A stretch of 64,000 nt of DNA from the NCBI GenBank assembly GCA_903858015.1, contig CAIOGZ010000005.1, forward strand, positions 1 through 64,000, in the 5' to 3' direction. A program made the position numbers and the translations under genes. The stretch comes from an uncultured cyanobacterium (GTDB taxonomy: Bacteria > Cyanobacteriota > Cyanobacteriia > PCC-6307 > Cyanobiaceae). The notes below the pieces were generated by a model. The model saw only the letters and a list, made by a program, of their open reading frames with translations, ran no database searches and was not told the DNA's origin. This document shows positions 27,155 to 36,056 of this stretch, piece by piece (position 1 is the stretch's first letter; every line of letters begins with the position of its first letter).

Positions 27155-28878
27155 GCAAGCCCGCCCCAGCACGGCTGCGCTGTTGCGATGCCAGCGCCTG
27201 CCGCAACGCCGGGGGCCTCGCCCTGCGCCAGGCGCTGCTGGCGGCGCGGGCGGCGGCGGGCCTGCAACCCACCAGCCTGGCGATTGGCGCGGTGGGCTGT
27301 CTGCGGCTCTGTGGCCGCGGGCCGTTGGTTGCAGCGGATGGCCCCGGGGGCAGCCGCCTCTGGGGGGGCCTGTCTCCAGAGCAAGCCGCCCTGCTGGTGG
27401 CGGCGGCTTGGGTCGATGCGGATCCGCCCCTAGCGCTCGCGTCCCCCCAAGCCTCCCCGCCAGCCTCCCCCCCAACCCCCGTCCCGCCGGCCAGCGCCCC
27501 CCTCGCCTCCAGCAGCGATCCCCTGGCGTCCTATCGCCTCGACTTAAGCCATCCCTTCTTCTCGCTGCAGCAGCCCGTGGTGTTGGAGCACTGCGGCCTG
27601 ATCGACCCCGATTGCCTCGACCAAGCCCTCGCCCATGGCGCCTACAGCCAGTTGCGACGCTGCGTGCGGCAGCTCACGCCCGAGGCCGTGCGCCAGGAGG
27701 TGCGGCGCAGCGGCTTGCGGGGGCGGGGCGGCGCCGGCTACCCCACCGGCCTCAAGTGGGACACGGTGGCGCTGCAACCCCCCGGCCCCCGCCTGGTGGT
27801 GGCCAATGGCGATGAGGGCGACCCCGGGGCGTTCATGGATCGCACCGTGCTCGAAAGCGATCCGCACCGGCTGTTGGAGGGCCTGGCCATCGCCGCCTGG
27901 GCGGTGGGGGCCGAGCGCGGCTACGTGTATGTGCGGGCCGAGTATCCGCTGGCGATCGCGCGGCTGCGGCGCGCCCTCGACCAAATCAGCCAGCGGGGGG
28001 GCTTTGGTGTGGCCTTCACCGGCACGCCATGGCCGCTGCGGCTGGAGCTGCGGGTGGGGGCCGGCGCCTACGTCTGCGGCGAGGAAACGGCCCTGCTGCA
28101 ATCGATCGAGGGCGGCCGGGGCACGCCTCGGCCCCGGCCGCCCTACCCGGCCCAGCGGGGGCTGGGGGGCGCACCCACCTTGATCAATAACGTCGAGACC
28201 CTGGCGGCGATCCCGCCGATCCTGCGCCAGGGCGGCGATTGGTATGCGGCGATTGGCGCCGGTAACCAAGCCAGCGCCGATAAGCCGGCCAGCGGCGCAA
28301 CAACCGCAACACTTGGCAGCCGTGGCACCAAGGTGTTCTCCCTCTCCGGTGCCGTGGTGCATACCGGGGTCGTGGAGGTGCCGCTGGGCATGCCGCTGCG
28401 CACGGTGGTCGAAACCATGGGCGGCGGCGTGGTCGGCGGCGCCCCGGTCAAGGCGGTGCAAACCGGCGGACCCTCCGGTGGCTGTATTCCCGCCGCCCTG
28501 CTCGACACAGCCCTCGATTACGAAGCGATGGCCAGCCTTGGTTCGATGCTCGGATCCGGCGGCATGGTGGTGCTCGGCCCCCACACCGCCATGCCGGAGC
28601 TGGCCCGCTACTTCATGGGCTTCTGCGTTGAGGAGAGCTGCGGCAAGTGCCTCCCCTGTCGGGCCGGCACCGTGCAGCTGGCCGCCCTGCTCGATCGCTT
28701 CGTGGCGGGGCAAGCCGAGGCGGCCGACCTGGATCGGCTCGAAGCACTCTGCGCCATGGTCAAGGCCACCAGCCTCTGCGGCCTGGGCCAATCGGCCCCC
28801 AATCCGGTGCTCGCCACCCTGCGCCATTTCCGGCCGGAGTATCTGGCGGCCTGCCGGGAGGAGCCGCGATGGGCGTGA
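27151..28878 (+). CDS. hoxF: bidirectional hydrogenase diaphorase subunit HoxF
   Basis: This is a 575-residue protein. Residues 1-~90 form a thioredoxin-like [2Fe-2S] domain (cysteines in RCCDASACRNAG and VGCLRLCGRG). A Pro/Ala/Ser linker (~95-125) follows. The NADH-binding motif GRGGAGYPTGLKW is at ~191-203, the FMN region with AYVCGEETALLQSIEG at ~305-320, and the [4Fe-4S] ligands in ESCGKCLPCRAG (~496-502) plus SLCGLGQ (~542). HoxF carries FMN and exchanges electrons with NAD(P)H. It overlaps hoxE by 4 and hoxU by 10 bases. Longer upstream frames conflict with hoxE. Confidence 0.95.
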   Translation: MSKPAPARLRCCDASACRNAGGLALRQALLAARAAAGLQPTSLAIGAVGCLRLCGRGPLVAADGPGGSRLWGGLSPEQAALLVAAAWVDADPPLALASPQASPPASPPTPVPPASAPLASSSDPLASYRLDLSHPFFSLQQPVVLEHCGLIDPDCLDQALAHGAYSQLRRCVRQLTPEAVRQEVRRSGLRGRGGAGYPTGLKWDTVALQPPGPRLVVANGDEGDPGAFMDRTVLESDPHRLLEGLAIAAWAVGAERGYVYVRAEYPLAIARLRRALDQISQRGGFGVAFTGTPWPLRLELRVGAGAYVCGEETALLQSIEGGRGTPRPRPPYPAQRGLGGAPTLINNVETLAAIPPILRQGGDWYAAIGAGNQASADKPASGATTATLGSRGTKVFSLSGAVVHTGVVEVPLGMPLRTVVETMGGGVVGGAPVKAVQTGGPSGGCIPAALLDTALDYEAMASLGSMLGSGGMVVLGPHTAMPELARYFMGFCVEESCGKCLPCRAGTVQLAALLDRFVAGQAEAADLDRLEALCAMVKATSLCGLGQSAPNPVLATLRHFRPEYLAACREEPRWA

Positions 28879-29603
28879 TCACGCTCAGCGTCAACGGGGC
28901 GGCGGTGGCGGTGCCGAGCGGCGCCACCTTGCTGGCGGCCTGCCGCAGCGCCGGCATCGCCCTCCCCACCCTTTGCTATCTCGAAGGCCTCAGCCCCGTT
29001 GGCGCCTGTCGCCTTTGCCTGGTGGAGCTGGAGGGGGCGGGCCGGCCCCTGGCCGCCTGCGTCAGCGAGGCGGCCGAGGGGATGGTGCTGCGCACCGACA
29101 CCCCCCAGCTGGTCAACTTCCGCCGCATGGGCGTGGAGTTGTTCTTCGCCGAAGGCAACCACGTCTGTGCCATCTGCGTGGCCAACGGCTGCTGCGAACT
29201 TCAAGATGTGGCCGTGGCCGTGGGCATGGACCACTCCCGTTTCCCCTACCGCTATCCCCAGCGCAGCGTCGACGCCTCCCACCCCCTCTTCAGCCTCGAC
29301 CCCAACCGCTGCATCCTCTGCACCCGCTGCGTGCGGGCCTGCGATGAACTTGAGGGCGCCCACGTTTGGGATGTGGCCGAGCGCGGCAGCCACTGCCGGA
29401 TCGTGGCCGGCCTCGACCAACCCTGGGCTGAAGTGGAGGCCTGCACCTCCTGCGGCCAGTGCGTCGATGCCTGCCCCACCGGCGCCCTGTTCCGCAAGGA
29501 CGACACCAATGTCACCAGCCATCCCCAGCGCCAGCGGGCGGCGCTGCTCCAGGAGGCCCGCCAGCGCCACAGCTGGCGGAACCAGGGGCCGCCGCCGCCA
29601 TGA
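28869..29603 (+). CDS. hoxU: bidirectional hydrogenase diaphorase subunit HoxU
   Basis: The 244-residue protein matches the N-terminal part of NuoG. C36, C47, C50 and C64 bind a [2Fe-2S] cluster ([19 protein letters not shown]). A His-Cys region ([20 protein letters not shown]) follows, then two ferredoxin-like [4Fe-4S] motifs, [13 protein letters not shown] and [14 protein letters not shown]. It passes electrons between HoxF and HoxY. ATG 28869 lies inside the end of hoxF and the stop overlaps hoxY by four bases (ATGA), as expected for equimolar subunits. Confidence 0.95.
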   Translation: MGVITLSVNGAAVAVPSGATLLAACRSAGIALPTLCYLEGLSPVGACRLCLVELEGAGRPLAACVSEAAEGMVLRTDTPQLVNFRRMGVELFFAEGNHVCAICVANGCCELQDVAVAVGMDHSRFPYRYPQRSVDASHPLFSLDPNRCILCTRCVRACDELEGAHVWDVAERGSHCRIVAGLDQPWAEVEACTSCGQCVDACPTGALFRKDDTNVTSHPQRQRAALLQEARQRHSWRNQGPPPP

Positions 29604-30232
29604 GCCACTCCCCGCCGCTGCCGCAGGCCAGCTGGTCGCCGCCCCCCCCTGGCGATGGCAGCCCAAAACTCCGCCTCGCCACCGTTTGGCTGGCCGGCTG
29701 CTCCGGCTGCCACATGGCGTTCCTCGATCTCGACGAAGAGCTGTTTGAGCTCGCCAAACGGGTGGACATCGTTTATTCGCCCCTGGCCAGCGATGTGAAG
29801 GTGTACCCAGAGGCGGTGGATGTGGCCCTGGTCGAAGGTGCGGTCGCCAACAGCGACAACCTGGCCCTGGCCCGCAGCCTGCGCCGCCGCACGGGGTTGG
29901 TGGTGTCCTTCGGCGATTGCGCCATCAGCGCCAATGTGCCCGGCCTCCGCAACCTGCTCGGCGCCCCCGGCGCCGGCAGCGGCGGCAGTGCCGCGGCGGT
30001 GTTGGAGCGGGGCTACGTCGAACTCGCCGATAGCCAACCGGGCTATCCCAGGGCGCCCGGGATCCTGCCGGAGTTGCTGGAGCGGGTCCTGCCGCTGCAT
30101 GCGGTGATCCCGGTGGATCTGTGGCTGCCGGGCTGCCCGCCGCCGGCGCCGCGCATCCTGGCGTTGCTGCAGGCCCTGCTGCGGGGCGAGCGCCCCGTGC
30201 AGCTGGGCGCCGCAGAGCTGCAGTTCGGATGA
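29600..30232 (+). CDS. hoxY: NiFe hydrogenase small subunit HoxY
   Basis: The protein has 210 residues. [20 protein letters not shown] contains the proximal [4Fe-4S] ligands C34 and C37. Further cysteines are in [14 protein letters not shown] and [13 protein letters not shown]. It lacks a twin-arginine signal, in agreement with a cytoplasmic enzyme. It forms the hydrogenase module with HoxH. The N-terminus has a Pro-rich start ([17 protein letters not shown]) not usually so marked. hoxH begins 7 bases after its stop. Confidence 0.94.
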   Translation: MSHSPPLPQASWSPPPPGDGSPKLRLATVWLAGCSGCHMAFLDLDEELFELAKRVDIVYSPLASDVKVYPEAVDVALVEGAVANSDNLALARSLRRRTGLVVSFGDCAISANVPGLRNLLGAPGAGSGGSAAAVLERGYVELADSQPGYPRAPGILPELLERVLPLHAVIPVDLWLPGCPPPAPRILALLQALLRGERPVQLGAAELQFG

Positions 30233-30239
30233 ACAGCCG

Positions 30240-31751
30240 ATGAGCCGCACCGTTGTGATCGATCCGGTCACCCGCCTGGAAGGTCACGCCCGCATCACCC
30301 TGCAGCTCGATGCCGACGGCCACCTGGTGGAGGCCCGCTTCCACGTTGTCGAATACCGGGGCTTTGAGAAGTTCTGTGAGGGCCGCCCCTTCACCGAAAT
30401 GGCGGCGATCACGGCCCGGATTTGTGGTATTTGTCCGGTCAGTCACCTGCTGGCGGCAGCCAAGACCGGCGACAAGTTGCTGGCGGTGCGCATTCCGCCA
30501 GCGGCGGCAAAGCTGCGGCGGCTGCTCAACCTGGCCCAGATCAGCCAGAGCCACGCCCTCTCGTTTTTCCATCTCAGCAGCCCCGACTTCCTCCTGGGTT
30601 GGGATAGCGATCCGGCCAAGCGCAACCTGTTCGGCCTGATGGCGACCGATCCGGATCTGGCCCGCGCTGGCATCCGCCTGCGCCAATTCGGCCAGCAGAT
30701 CATCGAGTTACTGGGCGGCCGCAAAATCCACAGCACCTGGGCCGTGCCCGGCGGTGTGCGCAGCCCCCTGGCCCCGGCGGCAAAAATCTGGATCCAGGAG
30801 CGCCTGCCCGAGGCGAAGGCCACGGTCAGCCTGGCCTTGGGAATCTATAAACGCTTGCTGGATGGGCCCCTGCAGCGGGAGCAGCGCAGCTTTGGCAATT
30901 TCCCCAGCCTGTTCATGGGCCTGGTCGGACCAGAGGGCCACTGGGAGCACCTGGAGGGTTGGGATGGGGGCGAGGCCCGCGGACCGGGGGGCGCCGGCGG
31001 ATCCGGAGCTGCCGGCGGGCATGGTGGTCTGCGGATCCGCGCCGCCGATGGCAGCCTGGTGGCCGATGGCCTGCGGGAAGACGACTACGCCAGCTTCCTG
31101 GCTGAGGCGGTGGAGCCCTGGAGCTATCTGAAGTTCCCCTATTACCGCTCCCTTGGTTACCCGGAGGGCATCTACCGGGTGGGGCCCCTGGCCCGGCTCA
31201 ACGTCTGCGACCGGATCGGCAGCCCCTGGGCCGATGCCGAACTGGTCGAACTGCGCCAGCGTTGCGGCCCCGTTGCCACCTCCTCCTTCGCCTACCACCA
31301 CGCCCGCCTGGTCGAAATCGTGGCCTGCCTGGAGGGCATCGAGCTGCTGCTGCAAGATCCGGAATTGGAAGATCCCCACGTCCGGGCCCGGGCGTCGCTG
31401 AACCGGCGCGAAGCGGTGGGGGTAAGCGAAGCACCGCGGGGCACCCTCTTTCACCACTACCGGGTCGATGACAACGGCCTGATCACCCGCGTCAACCTGA
31501 TCATCGCCACCGGCCAGAACAACCTGGCGATGAACCGCACCGTGCTCCAAATCGCCCGGGAGTTCATCCCCGATCCCGTGCCGGCGGGCATGGAGATCCC
31601 CGAGCCCCTGCTCAACCGCCTTGAGGCGGGCATCCGCTGCTTCGACCCCTGCCTCTCCTGCTCCACCCATGCGGCAGGATCCATGCCTCTTGATCTGGAG
31701 TTGCTGGCGGCCGATGGCACGCTGCTGGCCCAGCGGCGGCGTGGAGCCTGA
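30240..31751 (+). CDS. hoxH: NiFe hydrogenase large subunit HoxH
   Basis: This is a 503-residue protein. The Ni-Fe ligands are C62 and C65 ([18 protein letters not shown]) and C471 and C474 ([11 protein letters not shown]), both complete. After H477 a 26-residue tail remains, which the protease HoxW is expected to remove during maturation. Between [12 protein letters not shown] and [15 protein letters not shown] lies a glycine-rich insert (about residues 242-262), so the protein is longer than usual (~475). The enzyme oxidises H2 or reduces protons reversibly, typically in fermentative or dark-to-light transitions. Confidence 0.95.
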   Translation: MSRTVVIDPVTRLEGHARITLQLDADGHLVEARFHVVEYRGFEKFCEGRPFTEMAAITARICGICPVSHLLAAAKTGDKLLAVRIPPAAAKLRRLLNLAQISQSHALSFFHLSSPDFLLGWDSDPAKRNLFGLMATDPDLARAGIRLRQFGQQIIELLGGRKIHSTWAVPGGVRSPLAPAAKIWIQERLPEAKATVSLALGIYKRLLDGPLQREQRSFGNFPSLFMGLVGPEGHWEHLEGWDGGEARGPGGAGGSGAAGGHGGLRIRAADGSLVADGLREDDYASFLAEAVEPWSYLKFPYYRSLGYPEGIYRVGPLARLNVCDRIGSPWADAELVELRQRCGPVATSSFAYHHARLVEIVACLEGIELLLQDPELEDPHVRARASLNRREAVGVSEAPRGTLFHHYRVDDNGLITRVNLIIATGQNNLAMNRTVLQIAREFIPDPVPAGMEIPEPLLNRLEAGIRCFDPCLSCSTHAAGSMPLDLELLAADGTLLAQRRRGA

Positions 31752-31758
31752 TCGCGGC

Positions 31759-32343
31759 ATGGCACCGAGCTCCCTGTTGATCGGGCTCGGCAACCCCCTG
31801 CGCGGCGATGACGGCGTGGGCCCCTGGCTGGTGCAGAAGCTGGAGGCCGGGGCGGCCAGCTGGCTGCGGATCAAGGTGGTGGATCAGTTGCTGCCGGAAC
31901 TGGCGGCCGAGCTGGCAGAGGTGGAGCGGCTGCTGTTGGTGGATGCCTGGCGAGCCCCGAACGCTGCGGTGGCCCAGCTACGGGCGTTCGACACAGCAAC
32001 CGGGCCGAATGGGGTTCCAGCCAGCACAAAGGCAGCCAACGACCCAGCCAGGGCAGCATGGGATAGCAGCCACCGTTTGGGGCCCAGCGAGCTACTGGCC
32101 CTAGCGGCAACGTTGTACGGCCACGCCCCCCAGGCCGATCAACTGCTCATCCCTGCCTTTCACTTCGACAGCGTTGGCCTGGCCCTGGGTCCGATCGGCT
32201 TTTCCCAGGGCCTGCGCCGCCAGCTGCCCCAGGCCCAGCACCTGCTAGCCCAATGGCTGGGCCAGGGTGCCATGGCTTCGATACGGTGCCCTATCTGCCC
32301 ACGTGGATACCCCGAATCGAATCGAGCAATCCGAAGACCTTAA
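31759..32343 (+). CDS. hoxW: hydrogenase maturation protease HoxW
   Basis: The protein has 194 residues from ATG 31759. LLIGLGNPLRGDDGVGPWLV is the start of the HycI/HoxW endopeptidase family, with metal ligands expected at the glutamate/aspartate in ERLLLVDAWRAP and the histidine in DSSHRLGPSELLAL. It cleaves the C-terminal peptide of HoxH after nickel insertion. It is 7 bases after hoxH. Its 3' end overlaps the convergent 63-aa membrane protein gene by 53 bases, so the last ~18 residues (IRCPICPRGYPESNRAIRRP) may be a non-conserved tail. No hyp genes are in the window. Confidence 0.9.
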   Translation: MAPSSLLIGLGNPLRGDDGVGPWLVQKLEAGAASWLRIKVVDQLLPELAAELAEVERLLLVDAWRAPNAAVAQLRAFDTATGPNGVPASTKAANDPARAAWDSSHRLGPSELLALAATLYGHAPQADQLLIPAFHFDSVGLALGPIGFSQGLRRQLPQAQHLLAQWLGQGAMASIRCPICPRGYPESNRAIRRP

Positions 32344-32482
32344 GCAACCAGATCGTGACAACAACAACGACAACCCCATTAAGTATTCCCTTGATTTTTC
32401 CATCCATGGGGATGTAGTTGTTAACCAGCCACAGCAGTACGCCAACAACGATCAAGGTGAGCGCAAGGGAAATCAAGTCCAT
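32291..32482 (-). CDS. Thivi_2564-family small membrane protein
   Basis: This is a 63-residue protein with two hydrophobic helices: ALTLIVVGVLLWLVNNYIPM and GVVVVVVTIWLLKVFGLLD, joined by DGKIKGILN. This layout and the YIPMDGKIK loop are typical of the Thivi_2564 family, small inner-membrane proteins of unknown role. ATG 32482 gives the full family length. It is convergent with hoxW and overlaps it by 53 bases, so antisense interference is possible. Confidence 0.85.
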   Translation of the reverse strand: MDLISLALTLIVVGVLLWLVNNYIPMDGKIKGILNGVVVVVVTIWLLKVFGLLDSIRGIHVGR

Positions 32483-32535
32483 GATTTGGTCTCCTGAAGT
32501 TGCGGGGGTTCGGGGTAGAAAACAAAGCGTTCACT

Positions 32536-33057
32536 TCAGGCTGCTGGATCCAGAGTCGGCTCAGAATCCGCTTGCAAGGACTGCTGCGAACCCTGTTGAA
32601 CATGCTTGGCATAGCGCACTAACAGGCAACCAAGCCTGAACAATTCGGCTTGACTACAAATCAATTCACAGGCTCCTGCACCAGCCCTTAGGCGGTTGGT
32701 GCCATAGCTGGGACGCTGGTCTTCGTCGACCAGTAAATCCTGCGGCAGGGATACATCGTCAAGCCGCAAGCTTTCGAGACCCACCGAAGCACGGCCAGGG
32801 TTGCCCTCCTGGTCCGGAGCCAACGGCAACGTTGCGTCCAGGCTGCGATGCACCGCCTCGATCACTTGCTCTAGCTGCATATTGCAATGATATAGCAGGC
32901 CGCAAAGGTCGATCAAATGCTTGTCAGACAACAAGGCTTGCTGGGCTTGCGAATGGTCGATCTCCACAGTTTTCGGCCGCTTTAGCAGCTTCTGGGCCTG
33001 CGTAGTCCGACGCAAATGGGACCATGCCGCCAAGGAAGATGAGGATCTGTTCAGCAT
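32536..33057 (-). CDS. hypothetical protein
   Basis: The 173-residue protein from ATG 33057 is mostly helical: QQALLSDKHLIDLCGLLYHC, NMQLEQVIEAVHRSLDATLP, and a C-terminal CELICSQAELFRLGCLLVRY. It lacks membrane segments and a signal peptide. I do not recognise a family. It is upstream of the 63-aa membrane protein on the same strand with ~50 bases between, so they may share a transcript. Confidence 0.55.
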   Translation of the reverse strand: MLNRSSSSLAAWSHLRRTTQAQKLLKRPKTVEIDHSQAQQALLSDKHLIDLCGLLYHCNMQLEQVIEAVHRSLDATLPLAPDQEGNPGRASVGLESLRLDDVSLPQDLLVDEDQRPSYGTNRLRAGAGACELICSQAELFRLGCLLVRYAKHVQQGSQQSLQADSEPTLDPAA

Positions 33058-33191
33058 TGGCTGGATATTGGGAACTATTGGACCTCATCATCTTGATCTG
33101 ATTGGGTTGGCTCGTTGTCGTTGCTGCGCCTTCCGTTCAGATCTGCTGTGAATTTGCCTGTAGCATCGGGTTCGTACCGGAAACAGGTGCT

Positions 33192-33419
33192 TCAGCTAGC
33201 GATCTCACGCTTAAGATGATAATAGAGCTGTTGTGGATCCTTGTATTGACGTGGCAGGCACTGATGCAGGGTGGTTAACCTATGCCAGCAAACACTCCGT
33301 TGGATCTGATTGATTGTTTTAGCCTCACGAATTAAAATACGAAGGGCTTTGCAATAGAGGGGGTAGTTTGCTTCCAGTTCCCCGATCGTGAGCTTGGTGG
33401 TGAAGGTTGCCTGGGCCAT
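33192..33419 (-). CDS. small cyanobacterial protein, unnamed family, copy 1
   Basis: The protein has 75 residues from ATG 33419. KLTIGELEANYPLYCKALRI, then IRSVCWHRLTTLHQCLP-like and QYKDPQQLYYHLKREI are shared with two other small proteins in this window (36057-36299 and 55530-55775). Conserved features are TxGELEANYPxYCKAxR, a CWxRLxxLHxxLP segment and a YKxPxxLYxxLxRE end. Two cysteines are invariant (YCK and VCW). The family looks like a compact helical domain, perhaps an adaptor or a nucleic-acid binder; function is unknown. Confidence 0.75.
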   Translation of the reverse strand: MAQATFTTKLTIGELEANYPLYCKALRILIREAKTINQIQRSVCWHRLTTLHQCLPRQYKDPQQLYYHLKREIAS

Positions 33420-33659
33420 GGCAGCACATGCTGGAGTGCTCCTAAGTTTCGAATGGCCGCAGGCTGGATCGATGCCCCCCTTTGGGGGCAATCTGTTGCA
33501 GAGCTGAACCAGTGCAGGGCTGAACCACCAGGATGTCGCAGCACAATGCAGCCGCTACTCAGCCTGGGGTTCTGTGTTGATCTGGGGCTGTTCCGCTTGG
33601 TTCTGGCATCCAGAGACGCGAACAGCCACGAGAAGAACGAAGTGCCAGCAAGCAATCCG

Positions 33660-33878
33660 TCAGTCGTCGTAGACGCGGCAGTTGACATCCGAGGGATTGA
33701 GATCGCAGAAGACCTCGAAGGGGCTAGGTGCGTCGACCTCCTCGGGGTGGCGTTGCTGGAAGGCCTCCAATTCACTGATCTGCTGTTCAAGCTTTCGAGC
33801 CGTGGCCTGATCACCCTTGGTTTGCGCTTCGCCAAGCGCGGAACGATAGGCTTCGATCTGGGCTTGGATGCTGGCCAT
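33660..33878 (-). CDS. CP12-like protein (C-terminal motif only), copy 1
   Basis: The protein has 72 residues from ATG 33878. The first ~45 residues are a charged helix (QIEAYRSALGEAQTKGDQAT, then KLEQQISELEAFQQRHPEE). The tail PSPFEVFCDLNPSDVNCRVY-DD matches the C-terminal loop of CP12, whose two cysteines (8 residues apart) form a redox disulfide and whose last residues enter GAPDH. The N-terminal cysteine pair and AWD_VEEL core of canonical CP12 are absent. A redox-controlled link to GAPDH is inferred. A sister copy lies at 62327-62545. A start further upstream (33950) is less likely. Confidence 0.7.
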   Translation of the reverse strand: MASIQAQIEAYRSALGEAQTKGDQATARKLEQQISELEAFQQRHPEEVDAPSPFEVFCDLNPSDVNCRVYDD

Positions 33879-33971
33879 GGGCAGGGTTTCCTGGTTCGGA
33901 TCACACGGGCTGCATTCTTGCGCAGCGGCAGGGCGGCTGGCTATCCCCATTCGGGAACAGTGGCCGGCCGC

Positions 33972-34667
33972 TCAGATCTTCACCATCCCACAGCGCATAC
34001 CTTTGAGTACCGCCTGAAGCCGATTGTTGACACTCAGGGTTTGCAACAGTCTTTTGGTATACGTATGGGCCGTTTCCTCACTAACCACCAAGCGCTTCGC
34101 AATCTCCCGATCGCTGATGCCGCTGGCCAGCAGATCCAGAACCTCATACTCCCTTGGCGTGAGCCGCGGGCAGCTCAGATAGGGGAGGATGCCGGTGCGC
34201 AAGGAAGGGCTGCGGTAGGAATGGCCGGCCAGCACCGCCAGCACGGCCGCCTGCAACGGTTGTTGATCCTCGACAAAATCCGCTTCTGCCACCACAGCCT
34301 CCAACCAAGGTGCATCCACATATTCGGCTGGGATCACATCGCCAAGGGCCAAAACAACGCAGTGCAGCTTCGGATGCAGTTGCCTGACCTTACGCACCAA
34401 ATCGAAGCCATTGCCGCTTTCCAGATAGTCGGTGCAGATCAGTAATTGATAAGGATCTAAACCCTCGGAGGCAATATAGCTTAGGCAGGTATCTTGATCG
34501 GTTACGGCACAGGTGATGCGGTTGTACTCACCGAAGCTTTCGCACACAGCCCGCAACAGGAAGCGACCCTTCATCGCCACGGCGACACGGCCGGGAATCT
34601 CAACGGAGAGCAGCCCCTCCTCAGGCGACCGGGTGGCGGCGGTCGGGATGAACGGGGTGAGATCCAT
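33972..34667 (-). CDS. LuxR/NarL-type response regulator
   Basis: This is a 231-residue protein. The N-terminal region resembles a receiver domain (LLICTDYLESGNGFDLVRKV with D80 as candidate phosphoacceptor, and CVVLALGDVIPAEY) but starts with an unusual ~30-residue extension. Residues ~168-231 are a LuxR helix-turn-helix: LTPREYEVLDLLASGISDRE, IAKRLVVSEETAHTYTKRLL. It should bind DNA when phosphorylated. No kinase gene is adjacent. It stands between the CP12-like gene and a divergent hypothetical gene, and may control the small-protein genes around it. Confidence 0.88.
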   Translation of the reverse strand: MDLTPFIPTAATRSPEEGLLSVEIPGRVAVAMKGRFLLRAVCESFGEYNRITCAVTDQDTCLSYIASEGLDPYQLLICTDYLESGNGFDLVRKVRQLHPKLHCVVLALGDVIPAEYVDAPWLEAVVAEADFVEDQQPLQAAVLAVLAGHSYRSPSLRTGILPYLSCPRLTPREYEVLDLLASGISDREIAKRLVVSEETAHTYTKRLLQTLSVNNRLQAVLKGMRCGMVKI

Positions 34668-34750
34668 GGTGATGGTCGGTCCCGGCGGGCGCTGGACGCT
34701 GAACTCAGACCAAGACTAGGGGTAGGAGCCTGCCCTGCCGCTAGGCAGCC

Positions 34751-34856
34751 CAGGGCCCCCTTGCCATGCAGGCCTTGGCCTGGAAGGTACTGGCGCAGTT
34801 CCGGTAGAAGTGCTCATCTTGAGGGCCAAGGCTGTTCGCATGGCAAGGGGGCCCTG
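34751..34856. repeat. long imperfect hairpin with 19-bp perfect arms
   Basis: cagggcccccttgccatgc (34751-34769) and its exact reverse complement (34838-34856) flank a 68-base middle that contains further pairing (GGCCTTGGCC against GGCCAAGGC). The result is a ~106-base hairpin between divergent genes. It has no transposase or obvious target duplication. It could be a palindromic mobile repeat, a structured RNA or a terminator-like element. Confidence 0.7.
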
Positions 34857-34889
34857 CAGGGTGGTGGGGCTCCCTACCCCCATGGCCCC

Positions 34890-35279
34890 ATGGCCGATGC
34901 CCCCTACCTGGTTGCTCTCGCATTCGTTGAACGCGATGGCAAGCGCGCCATGCCCCTCACCGGCAAATCCCAGAAGCCAGAGGCTGTCGAGGCGCTCGAC
35001 CCCGGTGCCGATGGTCAGACCTTGGCGTTAGAGCTGCTGATTCGCATCTGGCAACAGAGTGACGAGCAGGCGATTCGGCGTGCCGCTGGTGATGCCAGCT
35101 TGTTACTGGTGGAGATTCCGCTCGAGAGCATGAGCGAGCAGTTGCCGCTGCTGAAGGCCGATTGGCTCAGCGGCGGCGAAACCAGCGACTTTCAAGCAGC
35201 GCTACAAAAGCTTGCCCTGCGGGCCTGGCGGATCCACTTGGCGAAATACGAGCCGATTAGCTTTGTTGCCTGGCCCTAG
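34890..35279 (+). CDS. hypothetical protein
   Basis: The 129-residue protein from ATG 34890 begins MADAPYLVALAFVERDGKRA and has LALELLIRIWQQSDEQAIRR and ASLLLVEIPLESMSEQLPLL. It has no membrane helix or recognisable catalytic motif. Its start lies directly after the long hairpin, so the hairpin may be part of its leader. It is divergent from the LuxR-type regulator. Confidence 0.55.
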   Translation: MADAPYLVALAFVERDGKRAMPLTGKSQKPEAVEALDPGADGQTLALELLIRIWQQSDEQAIRRAAGDASLLLVEIPLESMSEQLPLLKADWLSGGETSDFQAALQKLALRAWRIHLAKYEPISFVAWP

Positions 35280-35387
35280 GGGCTGACGCCCCCCATTGGG
35301 CGACCCGCTTGGGGAACCTGAGGTGATTTTGCTGAGGGGGCAGCCTGGATGCTGGCCATGGTTCGGCCAGCATGGTTTCAACTGTGT

Positions 35388-35648
35388 TCAGCCAGGCCAG
35401 GTGGGTTTACCACCACTAACCAGGGTGCCGCGGTTGCGCCAGAGGGTTTCAGGCGTGATCGCGATGCCATGCCTGGCGGCCAAGTGGGCCGCATCCTCGG
35501 TGGTGTTGGTGGCTCGCAGGGCCTCGGCAAAAACCGGATCCTGCTGCACCAGTTGCTTGAGCGGCGTGAGGCCACCATGCCCCGCTTGGACATCAACAAC
35601 GCCAGAACCCGCTGACTGATGGGCGCTAGACAAATCAGCACGGACCAT
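35388..35648 (-). CDS. Nif11-family protein (possible leader-like peptide)
   Basis: This is an 86-residue protein. LTPLKQLVQQDPVFAEALRA, then TEDAAHLAARHGIAITPETL match the Nif11 domain: an LxxFLxxVxxDxxLxxxLxxA helix followed by A..GF.I....L. Nif11-like peptides serve as leaders of ribosomally made, modified peptides in cyanobacteria, while others are stand-alone. Here the C-terminal part after the domain is only RNRGTLVSGGKPTWPG, with no Cys/Ser/Thr-rich core, and no LanM or other modifying enzyme is near. So it is probably a stand-alone or orphan copy. Confidence 0.7.
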   Translation of the reverse strand: MVRADLSSAHQSAGSGVVDVQAGHGGLTPLKQLVQQDPVFAEALRATNTTEDAAHLAARHGIAITPETLWRNRGTLVSGGKPTWPG

Positions 35649-36056
35649 GGGAACCCCATTTGATTTTAATCAAAGTCTAGGATCTTTAGTCGCAGCTGCT
35701 GTCCATGAAAGGGGCTTGATGGCGATGGGTTATTAGGCAATCGTCCGTTAGATCTGCCACGATCTTGATGCTGATCCTCAGCTCAATGAGGCACAACAGG
35801 TTTGGGTCCCAAGCGTTCCAACCACTAGAGCAGAAACATCTTGGTCGACTGCGGCAAGACGAAGCAGAACCAGTTCGAGATCCAAGGCAGTCAGTTCGCC
35901 ATCGGGGCCCCATTGCAGGCAGGTCCGGCCGAGGCAGCTGCCGGCGGTATGGGTCATGGTGGTGTCGCCCATGGCGCACCTGCTCGCTTGGGATGGATTG
36001 ATTCTCCAGCTGGCCAAGGGGATGGGGCAGTCCCCAGCTGGGGTCAATTGGACCGT
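35649..36056. other. intergenic with a possible broken small gene
   Basis: On the minus strand a frame at 35778-36047 (MTHTAGSCLGRTCLQWGPDG, then LTALDLELVLLRLAAVDQDV) looks protein-like, but it loses its regular pattern before the stop, and another frame continues with DPNLLCLIELRISIKIVADL. It may be a decayed small gene. No clear ribosome binding site or known domain is present. Confidence 0.3.

Noticed and set aside
26045..27475. A 476-codon open frame on the minus strand across the hoxE/hoxF start
   Set aside because: It is antisense to hoxE and hoxF, rich in Gly/Pro/Arg/Gln with no domain, and typical of shadow frames in GC-rich DNA.
34751..34856. The hairpin as an integron attC site
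   Set aside because: No GTTRRRY core and complementary RYYYAAC were found at the ends, and no integrase or cassette array is near.
35296..35619. Plus-strand frames opposite the Nif11 gene
   Set aside because: The minus strand has a recognisable Nif11 domain; the plus frames are low-complexity shadows.
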